This document shows, piece after piece, positions 40,542-50,629 of a DNA stretch of 53,728 nt. The translations under genes were made by a program, and so were the position numbers. The number at the start of each line of letters is the position of its first letter. The first letter of the stretch is position 1. The DNA is taken from positions 1-53,728 of the forward strand of contig JAHFUZ010000004.1 in NCBI GenBank assembly GCA_023264815.1, written 5' to 3'. The notes beneath the pieces were generated by a model. The model made no database searches, was not told the DNA's origin, and saw only the letters and a list, made by a program, of their open reading frames with translations. This stretch comes from Arthrobacter sp. Lineage in GTDB: Bacteria; Actinomycetota; Actinomycetes; Actinomycetales; Micrococcaceae.

Positions 40542-40610
40542 TTGCCTGAGTTGCGGGGCCCGCTATGCGTCGACTCGAGTGCCTGGAGCCCGTAGAGCAG
40601 GCCTCGCAAC
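40537..40610 (+). repeat. Right palindromic element flanking the DUF559 gene
   Basis: CTTAGTTGC, which supplies the DUF559 stop TAG, leads into a 59-nt unit (40551-40609) with ends TTGCGGGGCC and GGCCTCGCAA, one mismatch from perfect inversion. Same length and orientation as 39462-39520. Confidence 0.7.
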
Positions 40611-40691
40611 GCGGGCCAGGTCCAACACGATAAACTTGCCCTATCCCCACCATCCGCGGCACTGGTCCGCGACATAAGACGGAGACTTTTT

Positions 40692-42377
40692 GTGAGCTTC
40701 ACGCAGCCTGAACGTGTATCCATCGACCGAGTTCCCATCCGCCGGGCCCTGATCTCGGTCTACGACAAGACCGGTCTGGAGGAGCTCGCCAAAGGACTGC
40801 ACGCAGCCGGCGTAAAGATCGTCTCCACCGGCTCCACCGCCAAGAAGATCGCCGAGGCCGGCATCCCGGTCCAGGAAGTCGAAGAAGTCACCGGCTCACC
40901 CGAGATGCTGGATGGCCGCGTAAAGACCCTGCACCCGCGTGTCCACGGCGGCATCCTGGCCGACCGCCGCGTCCCGGCGCACATGGAAACCCTCGCGGGC
41001 ATGGACATTGAAACGTTCGATCTCGTGGTGGTGAACCTCTACCCGTTCGTTGAGACGGTCAAGTCGGGCGCCGCGCAGGACGACGTAGTGGAGCAGATCG
41101 ACATCGGCGGCCCTGCCATGGTGCGCTCGGCAGCGAAGAACCACGCCGCCGTCGCAATCGTGGTTGACCCCACCTTCTACAGCCAGGTGGTAACCGCCGC
41201 CGCTCAGGGCGGCTTTGACCTGAAGACCCGACGCCGGCTGGCCGCCAAGGCGTTCGCCCACACCGCGTCCTACGACAACGCAGTGGCCACCTGGACTGCC
41301 ACGCAGTTCCTGGATGAAGACGGCGACGGCGTCATCGACTGGCCAGCCTACGCCGGCCTGGCGCTCGAGCGCTCCGAGGTCCTCCGCTACGGCGAAAACC
41401 CGCACCAGCAGGCCGCACTGTACGTGGACAAGGCAGCCCCGGCCGGGATCGCCCAGGCAGACCAGCTGCACGGCAAGGCCATGAGCTACAACAACTTCGT
41501 GGACGCCGACGCCGCCCTGCGCGCCGCATTCGACTTCGCGGAGCCCGCGGTCGCCATCATCAAGCACGCCAACCCGTGCGGTGTGGCCGTCGGCTCGGCC
41601 GGTGCTGAAGACCCCATTGCCGACGCCCACGCCAAGGCCCACGCCTGCGATCCCGTGTCCGCTTTCGGCGGTGTCATCGCGGCCAACCGGACCGTCACCG
41701 CAGGCATGGCCCGCACCGTTGCCGGCATCTTCACCGAGGTTGTCATCGCCCCCGACTTCGAGCCCGAAGCCGTGGAGATCCTGGCCAAGAAGAAGAACAT
41801 CCGCCTGCTGGCCCTGCCCGAAGGGTACGGCCGCTACCCGGCCGAAATGCGCCAGGTTTCCGGCGGCGTCCTGGTCCAGATGAGCGACAAAGTGGACGCC
41901 GACGGCGACAACCCCGCCAATTGGACCCTCGCCGCCGGCGCCGCCGCGGATGAGAAGACCCTGGCCGACCTCGCCTTCGCCTGGACCGCCTGCCGTGCCG
42001 CCAAGTCCAACGCCATCCTGCTCGCCAACAACGGCGCCGCCGTGGGTATCGGCATGGGCCAGGTCAACCGCCTGGACTCCTGCAAGCTGGCCGTGGAACG
42101 CGCCAACACACTGGGCGTGTCGGTGGAGTCCGACGTCGAAGGTGCTGGCGGTGCGTCCAACGCCAGCGGTACCGACGCACCTGCGCGCGCCCGCGGCGCC
42201 GTGGCTGCCTCCGACGCCTTCTTCCCGTTCGCCGACGGACTGCAGATCCTGATCGACGCCGGCGTCCGCGCCGTGGTCCAGCCGGGCGGTTCCGTCCGGG
42301 ATGAGGAAGTCATTGCCGCAGCCAACGCGGCCGGCATCACCATGTACTTCACGGGTGCCCGCCACTTCTTCCACTAA
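40692..42377 (+). CDS. purH: Bifunctional AICAR transformylase/IMP cyclohydrolase
   Basis: A 561-residue enzyme for the last two steps of IMP synthesis. The N-terminal IMP cyclohydrolase (MGS-like) domain has [28 protein letters not shown] and [19 protein letters not shown]. The C-terminal AICAR transformylase has [24 protein letters not shown] (catalytic Lys-His), [11 protein letters not shown] and [14 protein letters not shown] 40692 has GGAG 8 nt upstream. A possible -10 (TAAACT, 40631-40636) just after the right palindromic element would give purH its own promoter now that it is separated from purN. Confidence 0.98.
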   Translation: MSFTQPERVSIDRVPIRRALISVYDKTGLEELAKGLHAAGVKIVSTGSTAKKIAEAGIPVQEVEEVTGSPEMLDGRVKTLHPRVHGGILADRRVPAHMETLAGMDIETFDLVVVNLYPFVETVKSGAAQDDVVEQIDIGGPAMVRSAAKNHAAVAIVVDPTFYSQVVTAAAQGGFDLKTRRRLAAKAFAHTASYDNAVATWTATQFLDEDGDGVIDWPAYAGLALERSEVLRYGENPHQQAALYVDKAAPAGIAQADQLHGKAMSYNNFVDADAALRAAFDFAEPAVAIIKHANPCGVAVGSAGAEDPIADAHAKAHACDPVSAFGGVIAANRTVTAGMARTVAGIFTEVVIAPDFEPEAVEILAKKKNIRLLALPEGYGRYPAEMRQVSGGVLVQMSDKVDADGDNPANWTLAAGAAADEKTLADLAFAWTACRAAKSNAILLANNGAAVGIGMGQVNRLDSCKLAVERANTLGVSVESDVEGAGGASNASGTDAPARARGAVAASDAFFPFADGLQILIDAGVRAVVQPGGSVRDEEVIAAANAAGITMYFTGARHFFH

Positions 42378-42383
42378 TCCTTT

Positions 42384-42445
42384 CATCGATTGCTCCAACA
42401 GCGTCCTTTCCAGTCCTGAAAACGGCGCTGTTGGAGCAATCGATG
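42384..42445. terminator. Long hairpin directly after purH
   Basis: CATCGATTGCTCCAACAGCG (42384-42403) and its exact reverse complement (42426-42445) form a perfect 20-bp stem around a 22-nt loop. There is no T-run. It starts 6 nt after the purH stop. It may be a mRNA 3'-end stabiliser, terminator or dispersed palindrome. Confidence 0.6.
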
Positions 42446-42454
42446 AGTGTGGAG

Positions 42455-42501
42455 CGCCCGACGGCGCCTGTCCCCGCAGAGGGGAGAGGCGCCGTCGGGC
42501 G
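42455..42501. terminator. Second hairpin after purH
   Basis: CGCCCGACGGCGCC pairs perfectly with GGCGCCGTCGGGCG (14 bp) around a 19-nt loop, followed by TTAAT. It is 10 nt beyond the first hairpin and separates purH from the convergent protease region. Confidence 0.75.
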
Positions 42502-42512
42502 TTAATAGAGAT

Positions 42513-42719
42513 TCAGGAAGGATCCGCGTCGTCGTGGTCGGGACTCGTAGCTGGTTCCGGCAGCCGAAGCTCGCGGGGCTGAGCTGCGGCCATCCGCTCC
42601 GGGGTCCAGTACGCCAGGATTTCCTCGTGTGTCTGGTCCGATGTGCTGTAGCTGACCGAGTCCGGCGCCGTACGGGCGCCGGATTCCCTGGCCTCTGGCT
42701 TCCTAGGAGGCCTCGGCAA
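42513..42719 (-). pseudogene. Probable remnant: propeptide of a second secreted serine protease
   Basis: A 68-codon open frame that can only start at TTG 42719, inside the end of the neighbouring protease gene. It contains HEEILAYWTPERMAAAQP, which resembles AAEYWTADRMRAAIP in the propeptide of that neighbour; this YWTxxRM segment is common in actinobacterial V8/trypsin-like protease precursors. No signal peptide or catalytic domain goes with it, and a hairpin interrupts it. A tandem protease copy reduced to part of its propeptide is the likely origin; a true small gene is less likely. Confidence 0.4.
42661..42683. terminator. Hairpin after the secreted serine protease gene
   Basis: TCCGGCGCC (42661-42669) pairs perfectly with GGCGCCGGA (42675-42683) around a 5-nt loop, 20 nt past the protease stop on the minus strand. 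No T-run follows on that strand. Confidence 0.5.
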
Positions 42720-43674
42720 AGGTGTACGTCTCCTCGATGACTGTGCCCCAGTACGGGCCGTACATCATGCCGGCGCCGCTGTAGCCGTAGCTGTTGACGG
42801 AGTTCTGCAGGCCGTCGGCGTTGCCGCCAAGGAACCAGGGCCCGCCGGAGGAGCCTCCGGTCATGTTGCAGGGGATGCCCTGGGTTTCAAACTCAGGGTG
42901 CCTGGTATCGTTCACGGCCGTGCCCGTGCAGCTCCAGAGCCGCTCGCCGTCATAGGGCTTGGATGCAGGGAAGCCGTAGGCGGTGTACTGGCCGCCCCGT
43001 TCAGCGTTGAATTCAACGCCGGATCCGCCCACAACGTCGGTGAGTCGGTGCCCGTCGAGGGGGCTCATCACGGCAAATCCGGTGTCGTAGGCGATATCCC
43101 CGGCGGCTTCCCACTGCTTGGTGGTGTACAGCGCCTCAGCAGTCCACGCACCGTAGGGTGCAGCCCCGTCCTTGTAAGCGGGAACAAAGGTGAAGTTCGT
43201 GGCGAACGAGCCGGGACCGTCGCTCACGCAGTGGCCCGCCGTGGCCACTAGGCTCCTGTTCTTTGACACCACAGCGTTGCCGGAGCAGACGTAGTTGGCC
43301 CCGCCCAGGGTGAAGAACACCTTGCCCACGTGTTTGACGGGGTCAGCCTCCGAAGCCAACTTGAGCTTGCCGGGGTTGGCCTTGGTGGCCCTGACTTTCT
43401 TGTTTTTGCCCTTGTCCACCGACTCAGCGGCAGTGGCGGGTCGCCCGGACGCATTGCCGGCCAGGACATCGCCGGGAATTGCGGCGCGCATCCGGTCCGC
43501 AGTCCAGTACTCGGCAGCACCTGTGCTGTCCACCTTGACGCTGGCAAAGGAGGGCGTTGAGTCCTCGCCCGACGCCGCCGGGGCGGCGGTCGCAGTTCCG
43601 GCTCCTGCCAGCGCCAGCACGGCAGCAGCCGTGAGGCTGAGGAGGCTGGCGGCCAATGACCTGGTTCGCGTCAT
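42703..43674 (-). CDS. Secreted V8/trypsin-like serine protease (S1 fold)
   Basis: A 323-residue exported protease. A signal peptide (SLAASLLSLTAAAVLALAGA, cleaved near ATA-AP) and a propeptide with the AEYWTADRMRAAIP segment precede the chymotrypsin-fold domain. His is in LVATAGHCVSDG, Asp in GDIAYDTGFAVM and Ser in CNMTGGSSGGPWF. A Cys pair around the active site (YVCSGN with AGHC; LWSCTG with IPCNM) fits extracellular disulfides. AGGACA lies 6 nt before ATG 43674, which fixes the start. The closest groups are glutamyl endopeptidase-like and actinobacterial trypsin-like peptidases; specificity is unknown. Confidence 0.88.
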   Translation of the reverse strand: MTRTRSLAASLLSLTAAAVLALAGAGTATAAPAASGEDSTPSFASVKVDSTGAAEYWTADRMRAAIPGDVLAGNASGRPATAAESVDKGKNKKVRATKANPGKLKLASEADPVKHVGKVFFTLGGANYVCSGNAVVSKNRSLVATAGHCVSDGPGSFATNFTFVPAYKDGAAPYGAWTAEALYTTKQWEAAGDIAYDTGFAVMSPLDGHRLTDVVGGSGVEFNAERGGQYTAYGFPASKPYDGERLWSCTGTAVNDTRHPEFETQGIPCNMTGGSSGGPWFLGGNADGLQNSVNSYGYSGAGMMYGPYWGTVIEETYTFAEAS

Positions 43675-43837
43675 GATTGTCCTGTCTGAACGGGTTGAGC
43701 GGAGGCACCACAGGCCCGCCGGGTAACCCATAGAACCTATCGATGCACCCCATTTTTGTAAATAGTAGTCCTGACCCATGTGTGCGTCGCTCTGGTAAAA
43801 GCCGTGGTCAACGGGTACTTTTCTCTATATCAATGAC

Positions 43838-44110
43838 ATGTCCGATCTGGGCTCCGGACTCCGAGCGAATTGGGGCCCCATCGTGATTGCTTTCTGGAGA
43901 TCCACCAAGAAGACCGCCGCGACCGGCAGGCATTATTCAGCCAACGGAGAAGCCGGGGGCGCAGTGCCTGATGTGGAGGCATTCACTGCTGCACGCCAGC
44001 TGCGCGACGTCGACCCGGTCCATACCTTCACGGCGACTGAAGAACTCCGCCGCCAGGACCCCAAATACGTGCAGCTCTGGCCGAGTGATGTTCCCCACAA
44101 GAGGCGCTGA
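43838..44110 (+). CDS. Small hypothetical protein
   Basis: A 90-residue frame with normal GC-rich codon use in its second half (FTATEELRRQDPKYVQLWPS). The region GPIVIAFWRSTKKTAATGR in the N-terminal half is basic and amphipathic. No signal peptide or domain is recognised. ATG 43838 has no ribosome-binding site; a TATATC six nt before it could be a leaderless -10, or the internal GTG at about 43883 could be the true start. It is followed by a strong hairpin, which supports a real transcript. Confidence 0.45.
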   Translation: MSDLGSGLRANWGPIVIAFWRSTKKTAATGRHYSANGEAGGAVPDVEAFTAARQLRDVDPVHTFTATEELRRQDPKYVQLWPSDVPHKRR

Positions 44111-44143
44111 CCGACGGGCCGCCTGATCGGCTCTGAAAAGTAG

Positions 44144-44196
44144 CAATGCCCGACGGCGACTGGCCGCACCGACGTGCGGGCCGCCGTCGGGCATTG
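44144..44196. terminator. Hairpin between the small gene and icd
   Basis: CAATGCCCGACGGCG (44144-44158) pairs perfectly with CGCCGTCGGGCATTG (44182-44196), and the loop contains a further small stem (CGCAC/GTGCG). It lies 34 nt after the small gene and 139 nt before icd. Confidence 0.75.
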
Positions 44197-44292
44197 TCCT
44201 GCGCCTGAAAGGCGCGGTAATACGGGGCCCCTCCCTGCGTCCGGGTAGGGCTCAAAGCCGTCTCCTCGGGTAAGTTAGGCGTGGTGAAATAG

Positions 44293-46554
<2,262 letters not shown>

Positions 46555-46565
46555 CCACTGGCAGA

Positions 46566-46599
46566 CAAGAGGCGGCGCCCTGCAGGGCGCCGCCTCTTG
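46566..46599. terminator. Terminator after icd
   Basis: CAAGAGGCGGCGCCC and GGGCGCCGCCTCTTG form a perfect 15-bp stem around TGCA, 12 nt after the icd stop. A weak T-rich tail (CCTTAAT) follows. Confidence 0.85.
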
Positions 46600-46680
46600 G
46601 CCTTAATAATGGCAATGCTGCGTTCGAGGAATTGGCACGAATGGGTTAAAACCCCAGGCGCCCCCAGGCAGGAAGACTGG

Positions 46681-47181
46681 TCAATCGTCCTTGCCTTTGC
46701 CCTTACCGGCGTTCCCCTTGGACCCACCCTGGGCAGGAGGTGCCGGCACGGGCGCGGGCGCGGGAGCGACCTTGGCGGCTTCCGCTGCGGCGGCATCAAT
46801 TTCAGCCTGCCGTTGCGCGGCAGCAGCGTCTTCGGCTGCCTTGGCGGCGGCGGCCACTGCTTCGTTGAGGTCAGCCCGGACGGCTGCAGCCGCCGTCGTA
46901 ATGGACCGCCGCCTGTCCTCGGATACATCCCCGGCGCTGGTTGCCGCAGCCAGGTCGGCTTCAAGGGCCTCCAGCGCGGCCAGGGCGCCGGCGGGGTCGT
47001 TGCCCGCGGCTGCCTGGCTGACGGCGAGGACGCGTTCCTGGAACTGCCTGGCGGTGTCCTGCCGCAGGCCCGAATCTGCAGGGCCGCACGCTGTCAGCGA
47101 GCCCGTGATCAGTAGGACCGCCGCCATTGTCACACCGCGGGCAGAGCCCCGGCGCCGGCCGCCGTTCGTGTGGGGAGTCAT
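46681..47181 (-). CDS. Small lipoprotein, Ala-rich helical
   Basis: A 166-residue lipoprotein. The signal peptide (GVTMAAVLLITGSLTAC) ends in a lipobox with Cys about residue 32. The mature part is a long Ala/Glu-rich helical region, probably a coiled coil (AALEALEADLAAATSAGDVS to EDAAAAQRQAEIDAAAAEAA), followed by a Pro/Ala stretch and a Lys/Gly-rich C-terminus (GGSKGNAGKGKGKDD). Its ATG overlaps the stop of the upstream protein kinase by 4 nt, so translation is coupled. The partner relation suggests it works with the kinase at the membrane, perhaps as a wall-facing sensor or anchor; this is inference from gene order. Confidence 0.8.
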   Translation of the reverse strand: MTPHTNGGRRRGSARGVTMAAVLLITGSLTACGPADSGLRQDTARQFQERVLAVSQAAAGNDPAGALAALEALEADLAAATSAGDVSEDRRRSITTAAAAVRADLNEAVAAAAKAAEDAAAAQRQAEIDAAAAEAAKVAPAPAPVPAPPAQGGSKGNAGKGKGKDD

Positions 47182-48320
47182 GGTTCCACGCTCTTCTGAA
47201 GCTCCTGGAGATGGTCGCCCAGGGTGCCGGTAACCGTGGGGTAAGGCACGACGTCGGGCGTTTGCTGAGCCGTCAGGCTGAACGTCAGTGCCGCCACGGC
47301 GGCGGCAATGACGAGCAGCCCCAGGACGAGGGCAGTCCAAAAACGCCTCCCGAGGCTGCGCACGCGGGGCAGTTCATATTTGGCGGTTGCCGCTATGGAG
47401 GGCGGCCGGAACGGCATGGCCGGGAGCAGGTGGGTGGTCGTCTCAGCCGCGACTTCGCCTGGAGTAGACACGGGGGAAACCAACGCCTGGCGCAGTACCA
47501 CCTCAATGTCCGCGGCGGTGGGCCGCTCCAACGGTTCCAAGGCCGTCATGGAGCGGATCAGGTCGGCCCACTCAGGTGGCAGGTCGTCCGGTATTTCGGG
47601 GGCGCGGTGCAGCCTGGCCACAGCGGATTCGACAGCGTTGCCCGGGTATTCGATGGTCTGTTTGATGCACTCAAGGAGCACCAGGCCCAGGGAGTAGATA
47701 TCAGTGGCGGGGGACAGTGGGGAGCCCATGGCCTGCTCGGGGCTCAGATAAGCGGCAGTGCCCACCATGGTTCCGGTGGCTGTCAGCCTCGTGGAATCAG
47801 CAATGCGGGCTATGCCGAAGTCCGTGAGTTTGGGCCGTACCGGCTCACCGGGGCGGATCTGCACCAGGAGGATGTTGCCGGGCTTGATGTCCCTATGGAT
47901 GATACCCAGCCCATGAACGTAGGCCAGGGCGTCGGCGATGCCGGCCCCGATGACGGCAAGCTCGTCCAAGGGCACCGGGCTGTGCCTGATGCGCGTGCGG
48001 AGGTCCTGACCTTCCACGAGCTCCATGGTCAGGAACGGCCGTGGTTCGTCCGGAATTCGGGTGTCAATTCCGGCATCGAACAGTGTGACCAGGCTCGGAT
48101 GGTTGAGTGTTGCCAGCAGCTGGATTTCGGCTTCCTGACGTTTCAGCTCATCGGCGTCCGGCGCTTGCGGCGCGAAGAGCTTCAACGCCACGTCCCGGCC
48201 AAGGTTTTCATCCCTGGCGGAATAGACGGAAGACATGCCGCCCCGGCCGATCATCTCGTCCAGCCGGTATCTTTGGCCAACCACTACGTTACGGATGGAG
48301 CTCGGCGAATCCATGACCAT
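47178..48320 (-). CDS. Membrane-anchored Ser/Thr protein kinase (PknB-like, without PASTA)
   Basis: A 380-residue kinase. The catalytic domain is complete: glycine loop IGRGGMSSVYSA, ATP-binding Lys in VALKLF, HRDIKPGN catalytic loop, DFG in LTDFGIA and APE-like YLSPEQAMG. A juxtamembrane segment leads to one transmembrane helix (FWTALVLGLLVIAAAVAALT) and a short extracellular tail of about 35 residues, with no PASTA repeats. ATG 48320 (or 48314) has GGAGGGAG 6 nt upstream; the longer frame is not supported. The lipoprotein that overlaps its stop may replace an extracellular sensor domain. Confidence 0.93.
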   Translation of the reverse strand: MVMDSPSSIRNVVVGQRYRLDEMIGRGGMSSVYSARDENLGRDVALKLFAPQAPDADELKRQEAEIQLLATLNHPSLVTLFDAGIDTRIPDEPRPFLTMELVEGQDLRTRIRHSPVPLDELAVIGAGIADALAYVHGLGIIHRDIKPGNILLVQIRPGEPVRPKLTDFGIARIADSTRLTATGTMVGTAAYLSPEQAMGSPLSPATDIYSLGLVLLECIKQTIEYPGNAVESAVARLHRAPEIPDDLPPEWADLIRSMTALEPLERPTAADIEVVLRQALVSPVSTPGEVAAETTTHLLPAMPFRPPSIAATAKYELPRVRSLGRRFWTALVLGLLVIAAAVAALTFSLTAQQTPDVVPYPTVTGTLGDHLQELQKSVEP

Positions 48321-48588
48321 GACCGGCTCCCTCCCCTGTGCGCTGCGGACTATCCAGTTGCAATGATATCGCCGGTACCGCAGGTCCCGAACCACCATGG
48401 GCGCACCGGTGGCCCGGCTGCGAAGTTGATGGGTCTTCGCAGCCGGACCCTCGGCCACAAGGATAAGTGCTGGTCATAGGGTTCTGCGGTGGCCCACCTC
48501 CTTTCAGGGCCGCTCCCGGAAAACCTGAACGGCAGAGTTGTTGTTGGAATGGTTCGATGGGTGCTCGGCTTTCCTGGCCGCCGGCCGG

Positions 48589-49482
48589 CTACGAGGTCCG
48601 GCGACGCCTCAGGGCGAGCATGCCGGCAACCAGGAGGAGCAGGGCGAGCGGGATCAGGGAGGCGTCGAAACCAGTGTTGGCCAGAGTGGCAGTGCGGCCC
48701 TGGGCCGCTACGCTTCCGGCGTCCGATCCGACAGCAGTGATGGCACCGGTGGTGCCCGCGGGAACTACAGTGATGCCGGTGGTATCGGAGCCGGTGCCGG
48801 TTGCGTCCGTGCCCGTACCCGGAGCGTCAGTGCCACCTGCGGTGCCGGTACCCGGGTCGGGCGTGTCCGTCCCGCCTGTTGTCCCTGTCCCCGGGTCGGT
48901 TGTGCCCGGTGTTTCCGTACCGGGGGTTTCAGTTCCCGGAGTTCCACAGCCGGTACCGCCGTTGCCGATAACGACGCAAGCATCAGCATCAACATTTGCG
49001 CCGTCAAGGACGCCGGACGTGCCCAGGCCCGGATCCGCATCGACAACCGCATCGAGGCCGCCATCAGTGCCGCCGAGGAGGCTGTTGGTTCCGCCGAGGT
49101 TGACGTCTGCTGCGGCTGCGATGTCGGCGGCGGTGCCGGAGCCGGTGCCGAGGTTGATGTCTGCTGCGGCTGCGATGTCGGCGGCGGCCGCGACGTCTGC
49201 TGCGGCCGCGACGTCGCCGGTGGTGTCGCCGGTGCCGGGGAGGCCGCCGAGGCCCAGGTTCACATCGACAGCAGCGGCAACATCCGCCGTGTCCGACTGC
49301 GTTGGGTCACCCAGCAGGCCCAACGTCGACGGCTGTGCGGATGTCGCCGCTGAGACCAAAGCGGAGGCGGTGAGATCCGGTCCGCTGGTGGTGTCCGCGG
49401 CACTGGCCGCGGTGGCGCCGAAGGCTAAAAGCCCGCCGGCAAAGAGGGTGCCAAGCAGCCCTCTGCGAAGGTTCGAATGCAT
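48589..49482 (-). CDS. Cell-wall-anchored repeat protein with LAXTG sorting signal
   Basis: A 297-residue surface protein. A signal peptide (GLLGTLFAGGLLAFGATAAS) is followed by Ala/Asp-rich repeats (DVAAAADVAAAADIAAAAD, then INLG, and again DIAAAADVNLGG), a Cys pair (ACVVIGNGGTGC), a wall-spanning Gly/Thr/Pro region (PGTETPGTETPGTTDPGTG) and a C-terminal sorting signal: LANTG, a hydrophobic helix (LIPLALLLLVAGMLAL) and RRRR. LAXTG is the motif of class E sortases of high-GC actinobacteria. No sortase gene lies in the window. AGGAG lies 9 nt before ATG. Function unknown; adhesion or surface-layer spacing is plausible. Confidence 0.85.
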   Translation of the reverse strand: MHSNLRRGLLGTLFAGGLLAFGATAASAADTTSGPDLTASALVSAATSAQPSTLGLLGDPTQSDTADVAAAVDVNLGLGGLPGTGDTTGDVAAAADVAAAADIAAAADINLGTGSGTAADIAAAADVNLGGTNSLLGGTDGGLDAVVDADPGLGTSGVLDGANVDADACVVIGNGGTGCGTPGTETPGTETPGTTDPGTGTTGGTDTPDPGTGTAGGTDAPGTGTDATGTGSDTTGITVVPAGTTGAITAVGSDAGSVAAQGRTATLANTGFDASLIPLALLLLVAGMLALRRRRTS

Positions 49483-49568
49483 GATGGATGTCTCCTGACA
49501 CGTTGTTGTGGGGCGCAGTTCAGCAACCCGATGGCCGTTTTCTGCGGTTAAAGGCAGAGAAGGCTCAA

Positions 49569-50498
49569 CTAGTCAGGAGAGGAACCGGGGTCGAATGACA
49601 CCGGTGAGGGAGCGTGCGCAAGTGCTCCGTTGATCGGGAAAGTACCCGACAGCGGTATACCAAGTTCCACGGCATTCAGCCAGGCGGCTGCACCGGAAGG
49701 TCCCGATGGCGATGCACCGCTCCCGGAGCCCGTACCGGGGCCTGCAGGGGCCGGTACGGGGGAGGGCACTGGGCCTTCGGCATCCGAATCAGCTGGGGCA
49801 GCCGGAGGTGCGGACACACCAGGACTTCCCGGGGCCAGAGGTACACCGGTCAGGTCCGCTCCTGATGAACCGGCAACAGTCCCGCTGAGTGCTTCGGAGT
49901 TTTCCAAGGCCCGTGCAGGCTCCTCAGAGGACGACGCCGGCCCTGCCGTTTCCGGTGCCGGAGCGGAGAGAAAAGCGTGTGAGTCGTTCAGGACGCCCGT
50001 CACAACCGGAGTCAGTGGCGTAGCCCCGGTGACCAGGTCGGCAACGGGCTGCATCACCGGCTCAAGAGCGGGAACTGCGTCAACGAGCGGGGGAACCGCT
50101 GCATCCACAAGACCAGCCACGGCGCCATCGGCTATGGCGGTGACAGGAGCGGTCACAGTGGACACAGTCCCGGAAGGAACAACACCGTTCACCACGGGGA
50201 CCGCAGCAATGAGCTGATCAGCTGTGTGCGAAAGATTCCCCACTGCCGGCTGCAGGATCCCCGCCGGTAGAGCAGCCGGGGCCGCCGGAGCGTGGAACTC
50301 CGCAAGTTGGGTGACCGCGCCCGTCAGGGGCGCCGAGAGCGACGAAACCGAGGACTTCACCCCGCCCAGGAACGAACCGGGATCTTTGGAAGAGTCTGCC
50401 GTCGCGGCGGAAGAAGAAAGGGTCAGCCAGGCGACAGTTAAGGCACCGGCAAGCAGCAGCGGGCGTAGCACACGCCATGGCGAACGAACTTTTGCCAC
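49569..50498 (-). CDS. Secreted Ala/Pro/Ser-rich protein of unknown function
   Basis: A 309-residue exported protein. A signal peptide (PWRVLRPLLLAGALTVAWLT, cleaved near ATA-DS) is followed by a hydrophobic Val/Ala/Pro-rich region with repeated short VP/VxAVP patterns (AIADGAVAGLVDAAVPPLVD, AVPALEPVMQPVADLVTG), and then a low-complexity Pro/Ser/Gly tail. No sorting signal or known domain. GTG 50498 is the preferred start: GGGGGTGG lies 5 nt upstream and the protein then opens VAKVRSPW. It is 86 nt upstream of the LAXTG protein on the same strand, so the two are probably expressed together at the cell surface. Confidence 0.7.
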   Translation of the reverse strand: MAKVRSPWRVLRPLLLAGALTVAWLTLSSSAATADSSKDPGSFLGGVKSSVSSLSAPLTGAVTQLAEFHAPAAPAALPAGILQPAVGNLSHTADQLIAAVPVVNGVVPSGTVSTVTAPVTAIADGAVAGLVDAAVPPLVDAVPALEPVMQPVADLVTGATPLTPVVTGVLNDSHAFLSAPAPETAGPASSSEEPARALENSEALSGTVAGSSGADLTGVPLAPGSPGVSAPPAAPADSDAEGPVPSPVPAPAGPGTGSGSGASPSGPSGAAAWLNAVELGIPLSGTFPINGALAHAPSPVSFDPGSSPD

Positions 50499-50629
50499 GC
50501 GTACCACCCCCAGTACGTATCGTTGAGACCGACGATGTCTACAGCGTAAGACCGTTCCATGCACCCCGTCTAGGAAGAACGCACACTAAATCAAGCAAAC
50601 TTACTAATTAATGCCTCTGGTGTCCGCCA

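Noticed and set aside
40896..42398. A 500-codon open frame antisense to purH, and similar long antisense frames at 6439-7770, 16784-17929, 28557-30443, 33158-34542 and 44875-46308
   Set aside because: Each lies wholly opposite a gene with clear family motifs. GC-rich codon bias produces long open antisense frames; their predicted proteins are low-complexity (Arg, Gly, His, Val) with no recognisable domain.
49080..49260. Regular short DNA repeats that could suggest a CRISPR or VNTR array
   Set aside because: They are coding repeats of the LAXTG wall protein (DVAAAAD units), with no constant repeat/variable spacer layout and no cas genes.
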